The translations under genes and the position numbers were made by a program. Positions 1-11,539 of a stretch of 64,000 bases of DNA are shown here, in pieces. The DNA comes from Xanthostigma xanthostigma (taxonomy: Eukaryota > Arthropoda > Insecta > Raphidioptera > Raphidiidae), in contig OY754470.1 of assembly GCA_963575645.1 (NCBI GenBank), positions 27,572,501 through 27,636,500 of the forward strand. Direction: 5' to 3'. The notes below the pieces were generated by a model. It ran no database searches. It saw nothing but the letters and a program-made list of their open reading frames with translations, and was not told the DNA's origin. Numbering within the stretch: the first letter of the stretch is position 1; each line of letters opens with the position of its first letter.

Positions 1-209
1 TGTACCAGTAATACTACGTTTTGTATATATATATATATTGTCTACTGTTTCTAATAAAGCGTTATCTACATTTTTTTCTACTTTTTTCTTTTATAAAGCA
101 CATTAACATCCTTTTTATAAAATGTTTAAAAAAAACTTAATGATTTACTTCGAACATGCTTTGAAAGTACTATGACGTGCTATTCGATTGTTCAAACAAA
201 ATTCAGAGT

Positions 210-638
210 CAGGCGCGGTCGCAGCTTGAAATTTTGGAGGGGGTCACTCACTACACTAATAAAAAATAGGTATCTGGAATAAAATAGACACTATTGCACA
301 AGACAAAATTTTATTTTATACATTACCTATAAAACAAATGGAAGTCGTCTTTTTGTATTTGCGAATTGGGTGATAATATTTGAGACGTTTGGTACTGTTT
401 CCGGGTGAATGTTTAGAAGAGCTAAACCTGTTAATCGCTCTTCTAACATGTTAGCTCTCAACCACGTTTTTACACGCCTAAGCGTAGATGTCAGCAAACT
501 ATAAATTTATCGCTGTTAGGGGATAGCTAAAAATTTCCTTTTATTATTTGGCAAATTTTTGAGATTTTTTAATTTGACCTTAGATTTTTGGGGGGGTCAT
601 GTCCCCTGTAACCCCCCCCCCCCTTCGGACCGCGCCTG
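210..638. mobile_element. Non-autonomous hAT element with 8-bp TSD
   Basis: A 429-bp element bounded by 11-bp terminal inverted repeats (left CAGGCGCGGTC; the right end is its complement, GACCGCGCCTG). It is flanked by a perfect 8-bp direct repeat TTCAGAGT at 202-209 and 639-646. CAG...CTG ends with an 8-bp target duplication are the signature of the hAT superfamily. The interior still encodes, on the minus strand, the C-terminal end of a hAT transposase, so this is a deletion derivative of an autonomous copy rather than an unrelated MITE. C-runs near 610-623 lie just inside the right end. Confidence 0.9.
327..494 (-). pseudogene. hAT transposase C-terminal dimerisation domain remnant
   Basis: Translating the minus strand from 494 to the stop at 327-329 gives about 55 residues that read as the extreme C-terminus of a hAT transposase: a segment TLRRVKTWLRANMLEERL, then TGLALLNIH, and a terminal NTKRRLPFVL before the stop. 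The pattern (helix with RxKTWLR, then M..ERL.GLA.L, ending in a basic F-x-L tail) is that of the hAT family C-terminal dimerisation region. An in-frame TAA lies about ten codons upstream, and no RNase H-like catalytic core is present, so it is a fossil. It sits inside the TSD-bounded element 210-638 and explains that element's origin. The call is from motif recognition only. Confidence 0.75.
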
Positions 639-646
639 TTCAGAGT

Positions 647-2754
647 TCATTTGATTATTTTTGTCCGGTTTGTAATTCTGAGTTTAAATTTTTACTGAGA
701 GAGTTTAAAAATTTATGTCTTTATGCTTCTATAACATTGTACACCTAACTACCATAATCCAAGAAATTAATGAGTTTTTATTCTTGTCGTCAGCTGGAAT
801 GATTCGACAAACAGAAGTACAAAATATAATAAAGCTGAACACTAACAAATAGGTATTTCTAAAAATAGATTTCAACTCTAATGAGTATAAGAAAATATTA
901 ATATGTTTTCAAATTTGTTTTTAATAAAAAAATGCGGAATATTATGGGAAGAAGAATGATTATTATGTAGTAAGAAATTCCAAGATTATACTTAGAGTAT
1001 AGAGTTTTTTTTTTGTTCCATAACGCAATGTTACAATACTTTTAATATTTAGAGCAGCGTTATCTCTAAGGAAATTTCAATGTTACTTTGAAGACAACCG
1101 TAAAATATTATGCGAGATTATGTATCAACCTAGAAAAATAATTTGGTTCATAAATATCTGCTCACTAAATTAAACCAAACGAAACGTTAAAATATAAAAT
1201 TTATAATAACTATTAAAATTTGTAACCACGTTAAAAAATATTAGTAGTAACACTGATAAAGAAGATTTCTGTTGTAATATACGTGTTTCTATTCTCAAAT
1301 AAGTCGAAAAGTATTGTCTTTAAGTAAAAACTTTATAGAACGAAAGCTGCTTAGAATTAGTCATTCCTATACTTATTTGTAATAAAAAAAAATTCATCCT
1401 CGAGAAGGGGTGGCGTCCAGCCCCAGGGTAAAAGCAGCCCTCGGCACATGGACAACTTTGAAGTAGAGGGTAAGTAGAACCTACCGCCAAATCTTGGTGC
1501 TAATAGGTGCTGTTTGGTAGAATTGCTAGGGAAACCGTGCATTGACTGGGCTATAGTTCTTGTTTGAAAAAAGTAAGTCGCTGATCAAGAAATTTGATGG
1601 ATAACCAAGGAGGAAACAATAGAGCGTACGCCCTGGATTAAAGCTTGTAAAAGTTTTCTACATAACATTTGATGAGGTGTGGAAGGGGGCCAATAAAAAT
1701 GTTTACACATAAAAAGAAAAAAAATTCAAAACTGGAAATCTTCTTCATCTAATGCATGCATCCAAATTTTTAACTTGCATTTAATATTCTATATGAAATT
1801 GAAAAGTCCATAAATTATACAGGATTTTAGGTACGGAAGGTAATATAAAAATGTAATGAAATGTATCTTATTGAAGGAGGTAAGAAAGATCAACAATTTT
1901 TTTTTTAATAAAATACAAAATTGGATTAAGTGATATTTTTGTAAAGATAAAGTTTTAAACTTAAATATACAATTTTTTTTTATGAAAACAAAAGTGTGCT
2001 TCGAACTACCAAGGTCATTAGCACTACTGCCATAAGGCATATTACACAATATATATAATAAGAGGTAAGTATTAATTTTCAGGTAAGTACCTACTATTTT
2101 TCTGGTATATGTTATGTTAAATATGTTTTATTGTCTGTTGTTGTTTTTTTAATATATGGTTTATTGGCCTCTACATCCTCTGACATAATCATCAGCCATG
2201 TCAAACTGTTGTTTTTATAAACTTTACTATTTTTCTTAGTTGCGCTGGCTCGTTTTAAGGGCTTTTTCGATTCAGCTGGAGATGTCAAGTTGATGTCGAG
2301 TATTATGATATTTATTGCAGGTAAGAATTAAATGTTCTACGCTTATAGAAGTCAGGCATAAATCACATAGCGGTGGTGGTTCTTTTGTGATTAGGTGTCT
2401 ATGGGTTATGTATACAATTCTTTATTCAATGAACGCCAAGTTATAATTGATACAAAATTATTGTAAATTATATTACTGAAATAATCTGTTACATAATCAA
2501 ATTAATCATTACTTAATTAATATATTCAATTAGTTCTTGTCAAAACTAATAATGATAATAATAATGCGAGTAACGTCCGTTTCTCGACTTTATATCATAA
2601 CAGACGCCATTCGCACCATTACCATTTTCCATCTACCACACTTCCCGTTTATTTCTACATTTTTAAACTTCCAATTAATTAATAGCAATGGTCGAATGAA
2701 GGAATTTTAGGATATTAGGATAAGGTAGGCAAATTTTGAGCACAGAAGTTTGAC
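647..2754. other. AT-rich stretch, no gene recognised
   Basis: No coding region is supported here. Short open frames are AT-driven. A locally GC-richer patch at about 1398-1560 gives a minus-strand open frame of 61 codons with a tryptophan/proline-rich end, which I do not recognise. A poly-pyrimidine/AT mix fills the remainder. Confidence 0.5.
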
Positions 2755-2976
2755 AGGTAATCGGCCATGGCCTTGAATAAGGAACCATCTCGATATCTAT
2801 CTGGAATTATTGAGGGAAACCATGGAAAACCTCAACAAGATGGTCGGTACAAGAATTACCGTTTCTCGGCGAGCGGCAGCAGGAAAAAGTCCCAGCCACA
2901 TCTGCCCCCGCCGGGATTAGAACCCGGTACCTCCCGAATGCGAGTCTAGTGCTCTCACCACTACGCTACCCTACTC
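2755..2976 (-). mobile_element. tRNA-derived SINE, copy 1
   Basis: Read on the minus strand, the element starts with a tRNA-like head: an A-box-like TAGCGTAGTGGT and a B-box-like GGTTCTAATCC (plus-strand 2914-2924), with an anticodon-arm-like CTAGACTCGCATTCGGGAG between them. A non-tRNA body of about 150 bp follows. The same head plus body occurs at 62345-62571 and the head alone at 57731-57780, all in the same orientation. A head with internal pol III promoter boxes joined to a repeated body is the definition of a tRNA-derived SINE. The exact tail and TSD were not resolved. Confidence 0.8.
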
Positions 2977-3439
2977 ATTGCGCTCTTGCTGTATAACTAT
3001 CCACTGATAACATTAAAGACATTGAGCGACTATTTTTGGTGTTTTTCGGATCTTATTTTGAAGGAGACGTGATGGGAGGAGACTTCGTTCAAATACAAGT
3101 TGGACATGTGAAAGTTCTAAATGAAACCAACAACTGTGACGTGTGCTGAAGCAACTAGAGTGATACCGTTGGTACAGGTAAGAAGAGAGCTAACAATGAT
3201 TCCGCACTGACATTGATTAAAGTGAGATTTCAAAGTACCTGGATCTGCAGCTTAATTTCACGCTTTTCTTTGTACCAACAGACTATTGTGCAGATGTATG
3301 TTATTGAGAGAGACTTCATTCACATAAAGAAAGCAGTATTTTCACTCAAAATAATTTTTCATCAATAATGACTGACAAAATATAGCAACCCAGATTTTTG
3401 GTTTGGCTGGTTTGAATAATTCTCTGTAAATAAATTTTG

Positions 3440-3945
3440 TTCTTCTATCTACTCAATTTCGTCCGGGTTCAGTACGACAACTCGATGTGCCCAAATTTTG
3501 ACTTTCTTATAATTCATAGAAAACGCTGAATTTTGACATCCCAAAAAAAATTGTGGATTATTTACAAATGTCCTAAAAAATACGTAAAAAATTTTTTTTT
3601 TGTCTTTCTCTGTCATTTTTTTTAATCAAATCAACTAGAAATCGCATATACACGTCATGCAACTGGTGTAGGAATTGCTGTATTACTCTCAATTTGTATA
3701 CACGATTCGCAATTGTTTTTTAAAAACTCCCCCAAACGCCCTTCCCTTATCACTGCGCAAAAAATGCCATCGCATCGACACTACCCCGTAATTGTTATTT
3801 TAAAAAACTCCCCCAAACGTTTTCTCCTTTTAACTGCGCAAAAAAAATTAATTTATAAAAATACATTTTCCGCACTTTTAATTATTGTGTATAAATCCAG
3901 TAGATATTTTGCTCATCGAGTTATTGTACTCTAACCATTTCGCCC
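3440..3945. repeat. Dispersed repeat, copy also at 36232-37140
   Basis: About 500 bp that align in the same order to 36232-37140: shared blocks include the segment ending AGAAAACGCT(G/A)AATTTTGAC, a CACGTCAT(A)GCAACTGGTGTAG block, TTTTTTAAAAACTC blocks followed by CCTTCCC, and a distal TTTTCCGCACTT ... GTGGATATTTTGC block. The two copies are diverged, with several insertions. No coding potential is seen. Class unknown. Confidence 0.65.
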
Positions 3946-4230
3946 TGTCAACTAACGAAATTCTAGTAACTAAATGTCGTCCTGTAACTAAATTTTACCC
4001 TGTCAATTAGTTATAATCAAACGCATACACAAAGCAAGCGTCACGCGCTGTCAGCTAACGAAACACTAGTAACTAAATTTCGCCCTGTTGTCTGGATGTT
4101 GTTTTCAACTAAAACCACGTTACGTACCGTCCTTCCATAAAATGTCGTCCTATAAATGTGTCACGCCCATTGGACGGTTTTAATCGCAACCAAACGCGCC
4201 AATAGATGTTTCAAACCAAAATGACTGACG
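3945..4230. repeat. Dispersed repeat (CGCCCTGTCAACTAACGAAAT family)
   Basis: Short recurring motifs such as TAGTAACTAAAT and CGCCCTGT, and the block AAACGCATACACAAAGCAAG, recur near 8410-8560 in the same orientation and, reverse-complemented, at 43370-43570. The copy near 8410-8560 is interrupted by the LINE insertion described below. The family is of unknown class; it behaves as an old interspersed repeat. Confidence 0.6.
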
Positions 4231-4244
4231 ATTTCAGTTTTTAT

Positions 4245-4728
4245 TAACCGACTTCAACAAAAAGGAGGAGGTTCTGTGTTCGTCTGTATATTTTATTTTT
4301 TTTTAATGTAATTTCACCGATTTCTCCGTCAATTATGGACCGATTTTCAAATTTCTTTTTTATTCGAAAGAGTGCACCTCAGAGGTGGTCCCATCGGAAC
4401 CAAGTCAGGATCTGATGGTGCAATCCGGAGAAATCGAGGGAAACTCTCAAATTTCAAAGAAACGCATAATGTTTTTTATGTATGTTCACCGATTTTTAGT
4501 GTTAGATTAACACTAAAAAGAGAAAAATAAAATATTTTTAACAAAAAAATTGAACCGACTTCACACTAAAAAATAAAAAATAATTGCGTATTGAAATGTT
4601 TTGGAGTCGGTGTAGTTCTCGGAATAGATTTCATTTTGGCTGACACCGACTCCAAAACATTTCAATACGCAATTATTTTTTACTTTTTAGTGTGAAGTCG
4701 GTTCAATTTTTTTGTTAAAAATATTTTA
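4245..4728. mobile_element. Hairpin-ended element, copy 1 (pair with 23032-23530)
   Basis: A 484-bp repeat that starts TAACCGACTTCAACAAAAAG and ends in a long, nearly perfect inverted repeat: arms of about 86 bp at 4530-4615 and 4643-4728 with a spacer of about 27 bp. A second copy in the same orientation lies at 23032-23530 with very high similarity, including the hairpin. The start contains AACCGACTTCA and the last arm contains its complement TGAAGTCGGTT, giving short terminal inverted repeats. No coding capacity is seen. This start motif is frequent in lepidopteran genomes (general knowledge, not checked). Confidence 0.75.
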
Positions 4729-5319
4729 TCAGAAATTTTAGCATTGAATACTTTCCAGTGTTAAATGACCTATCGTACAACAATTGGATCGAACGGAATT
4801 CGAGTGTGAAGAAACTTGCAATTTGTCGTGCGACAAGTTGGACGACACGTCTGGATTGTATGTAGGACATTTTACAGTGATGTGCACTCACAGGTTGAAC
4901 AACAAACATTCAACAATAAAGTCTGCTGTTTACCTCAAACGTAGTCCTGCTGAGTTGTGGAGAGGTGTGTCAAGCTCAGGGAGGTCTATCTCCAAGACAC
5001 CAGGTGCTCCGCCCGGCTTCGCCCGGATGCACACATTTGTAGTTATTTAACACGTGACTCACTCTATTCGTCCGTTAAACTTTAGTTTGCTAAAGGTAGC
5101 GGTACCGTAATAAAGCGGCCGTGATATGCCGGTGAAAGATAAGAAAAAACGTGTGCATAGAAATAAACGGATGTCGCTCGTTGTTCTGCGCATTGTTTTA
5201 TTTACGCGAATTGTGTACTTAGGTATGTCCAGCGAATTGCAGACTGCTGCTGTGGAAAGGAGAGCAAGTGAAAGTGTAGACAAGACAAAAGGGAAAAGCA
5301 GGAAGAAGCTCTGAAAGAG
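4729..5319. other. No gene recognised
   Basis: Open frames of 60-125 codons occur on both strands around 4784-5480, but they overlap each other and run into the tandem duplication at 5320. None matches a family I recognise, and there is no convincing start or splice context. Confidence 0.4.
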
Positions 5320-5603
5320 TGCCAGTAGATATTGAGCACAAAACTGTCCAAACCGAATGGTGGCGGGACTGGATGTGCCGTCTGGCAGCTCAGTGTAATA
5401 GGTATGATACAATTCCCCACCACGACTCTCCGCCACCCGTGGCTACCAACGCGGTTATGAGTGTCAGTAGATATTGAGCACAAAACTGACCAAACCGAAT
5501 GGTGGCGGGACTGGCTGCGCCGTCTGGCAGCTCAGTGTAATAGGTATGATACAATGCCTCGCCACTACTCTCCGCCATCCGTGGCTGCCAACGTGGTTGC
5601 TGC
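5320..5603. repeat. Tandem duplication, 142-bp unit, two copies
   Basis: The unit beginning around GCCAGTAGATATTGAGCACA (5323 and 5465) is repeated with a period of 142 bp. The copies differ at scattered positions (for example ACTGTCC versus ACTGACC), so the duplication is not brand new. A degenerate partial third copy with GCGGGTGGCTGCGCCGCCTGG and CTAGTGTA is visible at about 5688-5722. The repeat is GC-richer than its surroundings. Confidence 0.85.
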
Positions 5604-5722
5604 CAATTTAAGGCGACGTCACCGGCTGACCTAATCTATTAGGTTCGCTAACAATCAATGCCCAATTACGAGTAGCGTCATCGGTGTCGCGGGTGGCTGC
5701 GCCGCCTGGCTGCCTAGTGTAA

Positions 5723-7604
5723 AGTAATAGAGGCCTTAGTACCGGTTTGAAAAATTGTCATATTTTGATAAAGGTAATAATGGTTAGGGGGTCTAGTTTG
5801 TTATGTGCCCCCGGGTCCTCGGCTATCTAGGTACGCTACTGTTTGCTATGTTTAATTTAATAATTTAGTGAATCGATATGCAATCTCCTTAAAACAAAGG
5901 AAGGCTCACCTCACCTTCCGGCAAAGCACTATATCTACAGATTCCCTCATTAACTTAGTAGGTAAGTCACTTGTTGAGTACTTATAAAGCGCGACATTTA
6001 TTTTTTTGCAGAAGACATTGTGTACTGCAATGCCGTTACTGGAAAGGTAATTTATATCCACCGTCTTCATTACACATTTAATTACAATGGAAATATACGT
6101 GAGCTATTTATATAACATATTATTATCTACCGCCGTACAAACAGACGCACATATATACATACACAATATCTTCACAATATTGTATACGTACCTGTCTTAT
6201 GGATGATATAAATAACTCGCTTTACTCCGTCCTCACATAATCTTGTCGTAAGATAAAGAACAGCGTGTAATCATTGCTGTTAGAAATATGCTTGTTAAAG
6301 GTTCTAATAATTTTATTGTGGTCTAACAATTCTAAGCTTGCGGTAACGCAGAATTTTCTGTCGATAAGAATGCGATTATTTGAAAGTAATATTCTTTTAA
6401 CACATTATTAGACACTATTGGGATCCTTTTTATTGACTACTCTATCTGGCGGCTAAACTTACAACTATAAACAGGTAAACATGATTATGAATTGTACTGT
6501 GAATCGGTATTGTGATTTTTTTTATAATAATTATAAACCTCGTGCAAAAACAAATAAAAAGTTGGTCTGTATGTAGTAAAAGGCTATAATATTACCACGT
6601 CATTTTAATTCAGATGGTTAAATATCTTACCAAATAAGTAGATATTATACTTAGTCTTAATATTTTATTAATTGAATAGTTATTATTATTAAATAACATT
6701 AAGAATTTTGATAGAAAAAAATATAGTTAACTACAAACTGAAAATACATTTTAAGAGATGACTATATTTAGGTTAGGTACTTACCTGTTGGAATAAAGTA
6801 ATGTTTGCAACGTTTATCAACACTGCATTGATATAATATCTCTATTTACTACTTTTATTTCATGTAGATCAATCGGAAGTTTGTAAACAATTCTGTTTCA
6901 CATGAATTTTTTCTTAATTTTATATGACTGGCATTAAATACATGTTCCCCTTCAATAAAATTTCTTTTTCGATTATTTATATCAGCCTAATCACATATTG
7001 TGCTGATACTTATCATTTTATTGCATTTATTAAAATTCACAATTGCACTGTTTATTCTAGGAACTATGGGAAATTATACCCCATCGTCGCCATGTTTTTA
7101 AAGCTCCGCACATTTAACGGAACCCAATTGACGCTATCTTTTATTACCAATCGAAAAACTTTGAAAAACATTATTTTTGTAATGGACAAAATCAGGAATA
7201 AAAATTTGGAACTCTTTTTCGTGTATTTTATTGAAATTTCTGTAACAATAAAAAATAGCAGATAACTTTTTTAAACTGACGTTAATAACAACAAAACCGT
7301 GTAGCGGTTATTTCCCGGTTTACCCAACTGTATCTACAATACATTCGGAACAATTAAACTTTGGCTTGCAGAGAAATTTTAAGTTAAACAAGTACAATAA
7401 ATCTAGCGGCCACAAACGCAGCTCACCGTTGTTGCATTCTAGACCAATTTATCTACGCTTGCTAACTACAGAAGGTAGCTCAGTGCTACCTACACTCCGT
7501 TTCATTTAAACCTCTTGTTTATTATTGTGATTTGGTTTGAAAAGGCAGATTTCATTTTGAGGTGCGCCAATTCGACATAATAGTGCGAGATCCGGTGTTA
7601 GAAA
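5723..7604. other. AT-rich stretch, no gene recognised
   Basis: No supported gene, RNA or mobile element. A plus-strand open frame at 6924-7265 (113 codons) is rich in I, F, K and N, as expected by chance in AT-rich DNA, and carries no recognisable motif. Confidence 0.4.
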
Positions 7605-8113
7605 TTATTATATACCCTCATCTGTTATTTTTTGATGTTGACAAAGCTTATATGTTAGATAATATATTATACATTGATAAATCGCACATGGGTTGCCTAG
7701 CTAACTCGCGTAGCGATGCCGTTAAATTAAATGAATTCTAATTAACTTTTTGGATCAATTTCTCCGATTTTTTAATCATAAAAATCGAGCCTAAGATGAG
7801 AGAATATGTCACAAATAAAATGTTAACATAACAAATAAACTCAAAGTACACAGAATACGACTATTTACAAGGTATGTTTATGTGGATGATCTATATTTAT
7901 GTATAGAATCAATGGTATATTCCAAATCCTTGTGTTATATTCTCTCATCTTAATTTTTATGATTATCAAATCGGGGAAGTTGATCCAAAAAATTAATTAG
8001 AATTTACTTAATTTAGCTATACAACCCATGTGCGATTCATCAATGTATATATTATCTAACATATAATCTTTGTCATATTCAAAAATTCACAGATGAGGAC
8101 TATAATTAGTCGA
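7605..8113. mobile_element. Foldback (long-TIR) element
   Basis: Two inverted arms of roughly 190-210 bp: the left arm (about 7610-7820) carries ATATGTTAGATAATATA, ATCGCACATGGGTTG and AAGATGAGAGAATAT, and the right arm (about 7923-8110) carries their reverse complements in mirrored order. The short spacer is AT-rich. The left arm has an extra patch (ACTCGCGTAGCGATGCCG) lacking in the right. No coding capacity. Superfamily not assigned. Confidence 0.7.
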
Positions 8114-8561
8114 CTAAAAATCGACTCGCACCCATAACCAGTCGAATTGAATTTTTGGTCAAATCGATATTTGCAAAAAAAGGTATAAAAAATTTTCAAA
8201 CATATACTGAAAATTAAATGAAAAAAAAATTACGAGCCGTCGTGTGACGCATGGCAGATGTGAAACATTTTAAGTTTGCAAAATGCAACTTTAAGTTACA
8301 AAAGCCTATGGACACTCTACGGTCACTTCCTAAAGCCCTATAGACATTGCAACTTTTAGATACTAGCAGCGCCACCTAGTTAGCTAATAAATCTTAGTTA
8401 CAAAATCAACGTTAAAATCAAACACAGCAAGCGTTACGTTTTGTCATCTAACGGTAGGTATACTAGTAACTGAGAAACGTAACGTCGCCCCATAAAACGT
8501 CGTTTCATAAAAGTGTCGCTCCAATTGCACGGTTTTACTCCCATTCACACATTACCTAACT

Positions 8562-9545
8562 AATAGACTACAGTGTTTAAGAATAACCGATGATGATGGA
8601 CTAATGTACTTTTCGGAATACGAGGCCACAAAATGTGGAGTGCCACAGGGTAGTACTCTTGGCCCGTTACTATTTATTTTATACATAAATGAGCTTCCAG
8701 AAGTAACAAAAAATAAAACAGTACTATTTGCAGACGACACATCAATTGTAATTAGAAAGGTGACTGTCAATGCACTTCAATCAGAAATAACTAATGAAAT
8801 TAAGAATATAGAAAATTGGTTAACCAAAAATTGCCTAAAACTGAACATAAACAAAACAAGTATCATTAAATTTTCAAGTACCACCGAATTACCGGTAAAT
8901 ATAGACATAAATAATATTGAGCATGCCTCCACATTATCCACTAAATTTTTGGGAATTCACGTCGACAGTAGGCTGAACTGGAAAAACCATAGCGATGAAC
9001 TGGCCAGTAAACTGAGTAGCTACATATTCGCACTTAGAATATTATCTAATGCGGCAGACGAAGCAACATGCTTAGCATCGTACTATGCATTTATATATTC
9101 AAGAATCAATTATGGAATTATTTTTTGGGGCAACTCAACAGAAGCCAATAGAATATTCATCATTCAGAAAAAATGTTTAAGAATAATCTTTAAAATGAAA
9201 ACAACTCAATCGTGCAGAGCAGTTTTCAAAGATAAAAAAATACTTACACTACCGGCAATATATGTTTTAGAAATGTGTTATTTTGTAAAAAACAACTATG
9301 AAGAATTTCGACACCTAAAACCAAATCATAAATATGGAACAAGAGAAAAGGGAAATTTAAAAAACATAAGCACACATCTTACCATGATACAAAAAAACTT
9401 TTACTATCAAGCAATAAAAATCTACAATAAACTACCGGCAAACATTCAAGAACTAAAAGCCAAAACATTAAAACAAAGGGTAAAAAATATTCTACTCGAC
9501 AATAGTATATACTCAATCAAAGACTTTTTTAATATACAAATGTAA
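8562..9545 (+). pseudogene. 5'-truncated LINE (non-LTR) reverse transcriptase
   Basis: An open frame covers the C-terminal half of a non-LTR retrotransposon ORF2. It begins in the middle of the RT domain: CGVPQGSTLGPLLF (RT block 4) starts about residue 12 counted from the ATG at 8604, and the catalytic FADDTS box lies at 8727 onward. The thumb-like motif FLGIHVDSRLNWKNH and the C-terminal region with IIFWGNS and NKLPANIQ follow, ending with TAA at 9543-9545. The frame is open upstream of that ATG to about 8562, as expected for a 5' truncation rather than a true start. Endonuclease and RT blocks 1-3 are missing, so it is dead although the remaining frame is uninterrupted. The clade is not certain; the layout fits the jockey/CR1 group. 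Confidence 0.9.
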
Positions 9546-9636
9546 TTATTGTTATTCGTTACTTATATATTGACGTGTACAATGTCTAAATGTTGACCAA
9601 CGTACGAATAAAATTCTATTCTATTCTATTCTATTC
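8562..9636 (+). mobile_element. LINE insertion with ATTCT pentamer tail
   Basis: The truncated RT frame is followed by a short 3' UTR and a tail of tandem ATTCT pentamers at 9613-9636, a typical LINE 3' end that is a microsatellite instead of poly(A). Flanks TAATAG (8561-8566) and ATTAGATG (from 9637) look like a short degenerate target duplication. The insertion splits an older repeat: the left flank matches the 4150-4190 block and the right flank (AGATGTTTCACACCAAAA) matches the 4202 block that is contiguous in the unsplit copy. Confidence 0.8.
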
Positions 9637-9736
9637 ATTAGATGTTTCACACCAAAAAGTTATTTTATAGAGAGTACGTTTTTACATAATGTCACGCCTC
9701 GTCGATTAAAAAAAATAATTTAAATAAAAGAAAATG

Positions 9737-9995
9737 ACTTCAAAAACTAAAACCCGACTACTAAAAAGTATGATGCAAGAAAGTATTATCTGAGGATAGC
9801 CGTGGTCATATGCAACCTACCCTAACAAAACATTACATTTTAACAGTAGTAAGCGATCACTCTAGGGCAAAGTGCATCACGCTATACATCTAGAGGGGCC
9901 TCAAATATGAAATGGCATACGACCACGCCTATCCTGAGATGAGAATATTTTCTTGTTTCATACTTTTCAGTAGTCGGGTTTTAGTTTTTGAACTT
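9737..9995. mobile_element. MITE with 40+-bp TIRs, copy 1 (pair with 54606-54830)
   Basis: A 259-bp element with inverted ends built on AACCCGACTACT(G/A)AAAAGTATG: left arm 9741-9790, right arm about 9935-9990. Subterminal blocks ATCTGAGGATAGCCGTGGTC and its mirror CCTATCCTGAGATG extend the inversion. A shorter copy with the same ends lies at 54606-54830. No coding capacity; TSD not resolved. Confidence 0.8.
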
Positions 9996-11285
9996 ATTTT
10001 TTTAAATGGAAATCGTTTAAAAAACTGACAATTTCGAAACATATCGATATGTTCAATTGCAAAGTTTGTCAGTTGCGTAAAAATAAAATAGTTTAACGTA
10101 GTCAGTAGTGACTCGTCGACAAATACCTACAGTCAAACTGGAACAATAGATACTGAATAAAAGTTTTTGTTTTATCAAAAATGAGAACTGTGTATGTGCA
10201 AATTCAACAATGTAATAATATAAAAAATTGATTCAAAAATTTTATTTGTTAACGTAATATTTGTGTAAGCATGTTTATTGCAGATAATATTTTAAAATAA
10301 GTTTGCATATTTTTTATGCAAATTATCAGTTGGTTAAAAATGATTATTTTATTCAGTATGTAAATTATGTTTATAAACGTTGGTACACAAGTTATATGTT
10401 TTTTAATAAAGTATATCAGTGTTGGTATAACCTATGTATCTACGTATATAATATACCTAACTAGAATAAAATTAAAGCACAGAATATACTGTCAGTAGAA
10501 ATCACTTTAATAGAATAAAACAAATAACTACAGAAGTAACAACCGCTCTCTTAACACGCTTTTATAAGCTTGACTTGTATCTTTCAAATTTATTTTCACT
10601 CATTTCCAGACGTCTGAAATTTAGTGCACATATTAAGAACCCACGACTTAAAAAAATTAACTTTAATGAAAAAAAGCTTGAAGTGCTAGATACCATCTGT
10701 TTTAAATTTTTCAGCGCTAGCTATTTCTAAAAGTCGAATTATTATAAAAATATAAAAAGCACCTCATCCCTTCTTTACATTAATGTTAATTTCTTTGTTA
10801 ATAATTTTATTCTCATATTAAGCTTATTCAAAAAAATAATTATATCGAGTTGGAGGACTACCTATAACTGTTGAGCAGAATCTTTATAATTAGTAATTAT
10901 TTTTTACTTTTAGTTCACAAAGCGTGTTTTTTTAGTTTTTTTTTAAATCCACTTTTTTAGTTCTTAGTACGAGAAGGTTCTGAATTTTTATTGTAAGTAT
11001 TATTTATAAATTATTATAGCTGACAAAGAAGATACAAACAAAATACTTAATACCATAGGTATTAAATGGTGATGCATTATTATATGTACGAGATGTGACA
11101 CTATTGATAAGAAGCTAATAGTGAGTTCTAACCGTCACACGAGCATTACAATCGCAATACATACTACATTTTTTGCACGTACTTCCTATAAAATAGCTTT
11201 ATAATAAGTATATATTTGACTGTTCATTTTCGACCATCTAGGAATCTATTAGGATTATTTACGAAGACAACGCCGTCGTTGCTGT
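9996..11285. other. AT-rich stretch, no gene recognised
   Basis: No supported gene. A fragment at about 10880-10960 (ATTATTTTTTACTTTTAGTT followed by AAAGCGTG and a T-run) resembles one end of the palindromic family seen at 44978-45202, and is probably a remnant of that family. Confidence 0.4.
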
Positions 11286-11539
11286 CCACTACACAAGTGG
11301 CCAGCACCGCCACTTACAGACACTCACGATTGTGTAGAGGGCATATTTGTCGGTGCGTGGACATAATCGCCTGTAATCGGCAGTAATCGGTTGATTGTCG
11401 GTACATCAAAGAAAAGCGTGGCCAGCATCGTGCGCCCGTACACACAATCGGACCGGCACGATTGTGTGGAGGGCTAGGCAATCATCGCGGCGATGATGGG
11501 CACTTATTTGAGTGGCGGTGCTGGCCACGTGTGTAGTAG
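11286..11539. mobile_element. MITE with GTGGCCAGCACCGCCACT TIRs
   Basis: About 254 bp, distinctly GC-richer than its flanks. Left end ACTACACAAGTGGCCAGCAC at 11288 and right end agtggcggtgctggccacg at 11511 onward form inverted repeats of about 28 bp with two or three mismatches. A second internal motif (CACGATTGTGTAGAGGGC / CACGATTGTGTGGAGGGC) occurs twice. No coding capacity and no clear TSD. Confidence 0.75.

Noticed and set aside
1357..1542. 61-codon minus-strand frame with W/P-rich end
   Set aside because: No family recognised, no splice or start context; left as a GC-richer patch.
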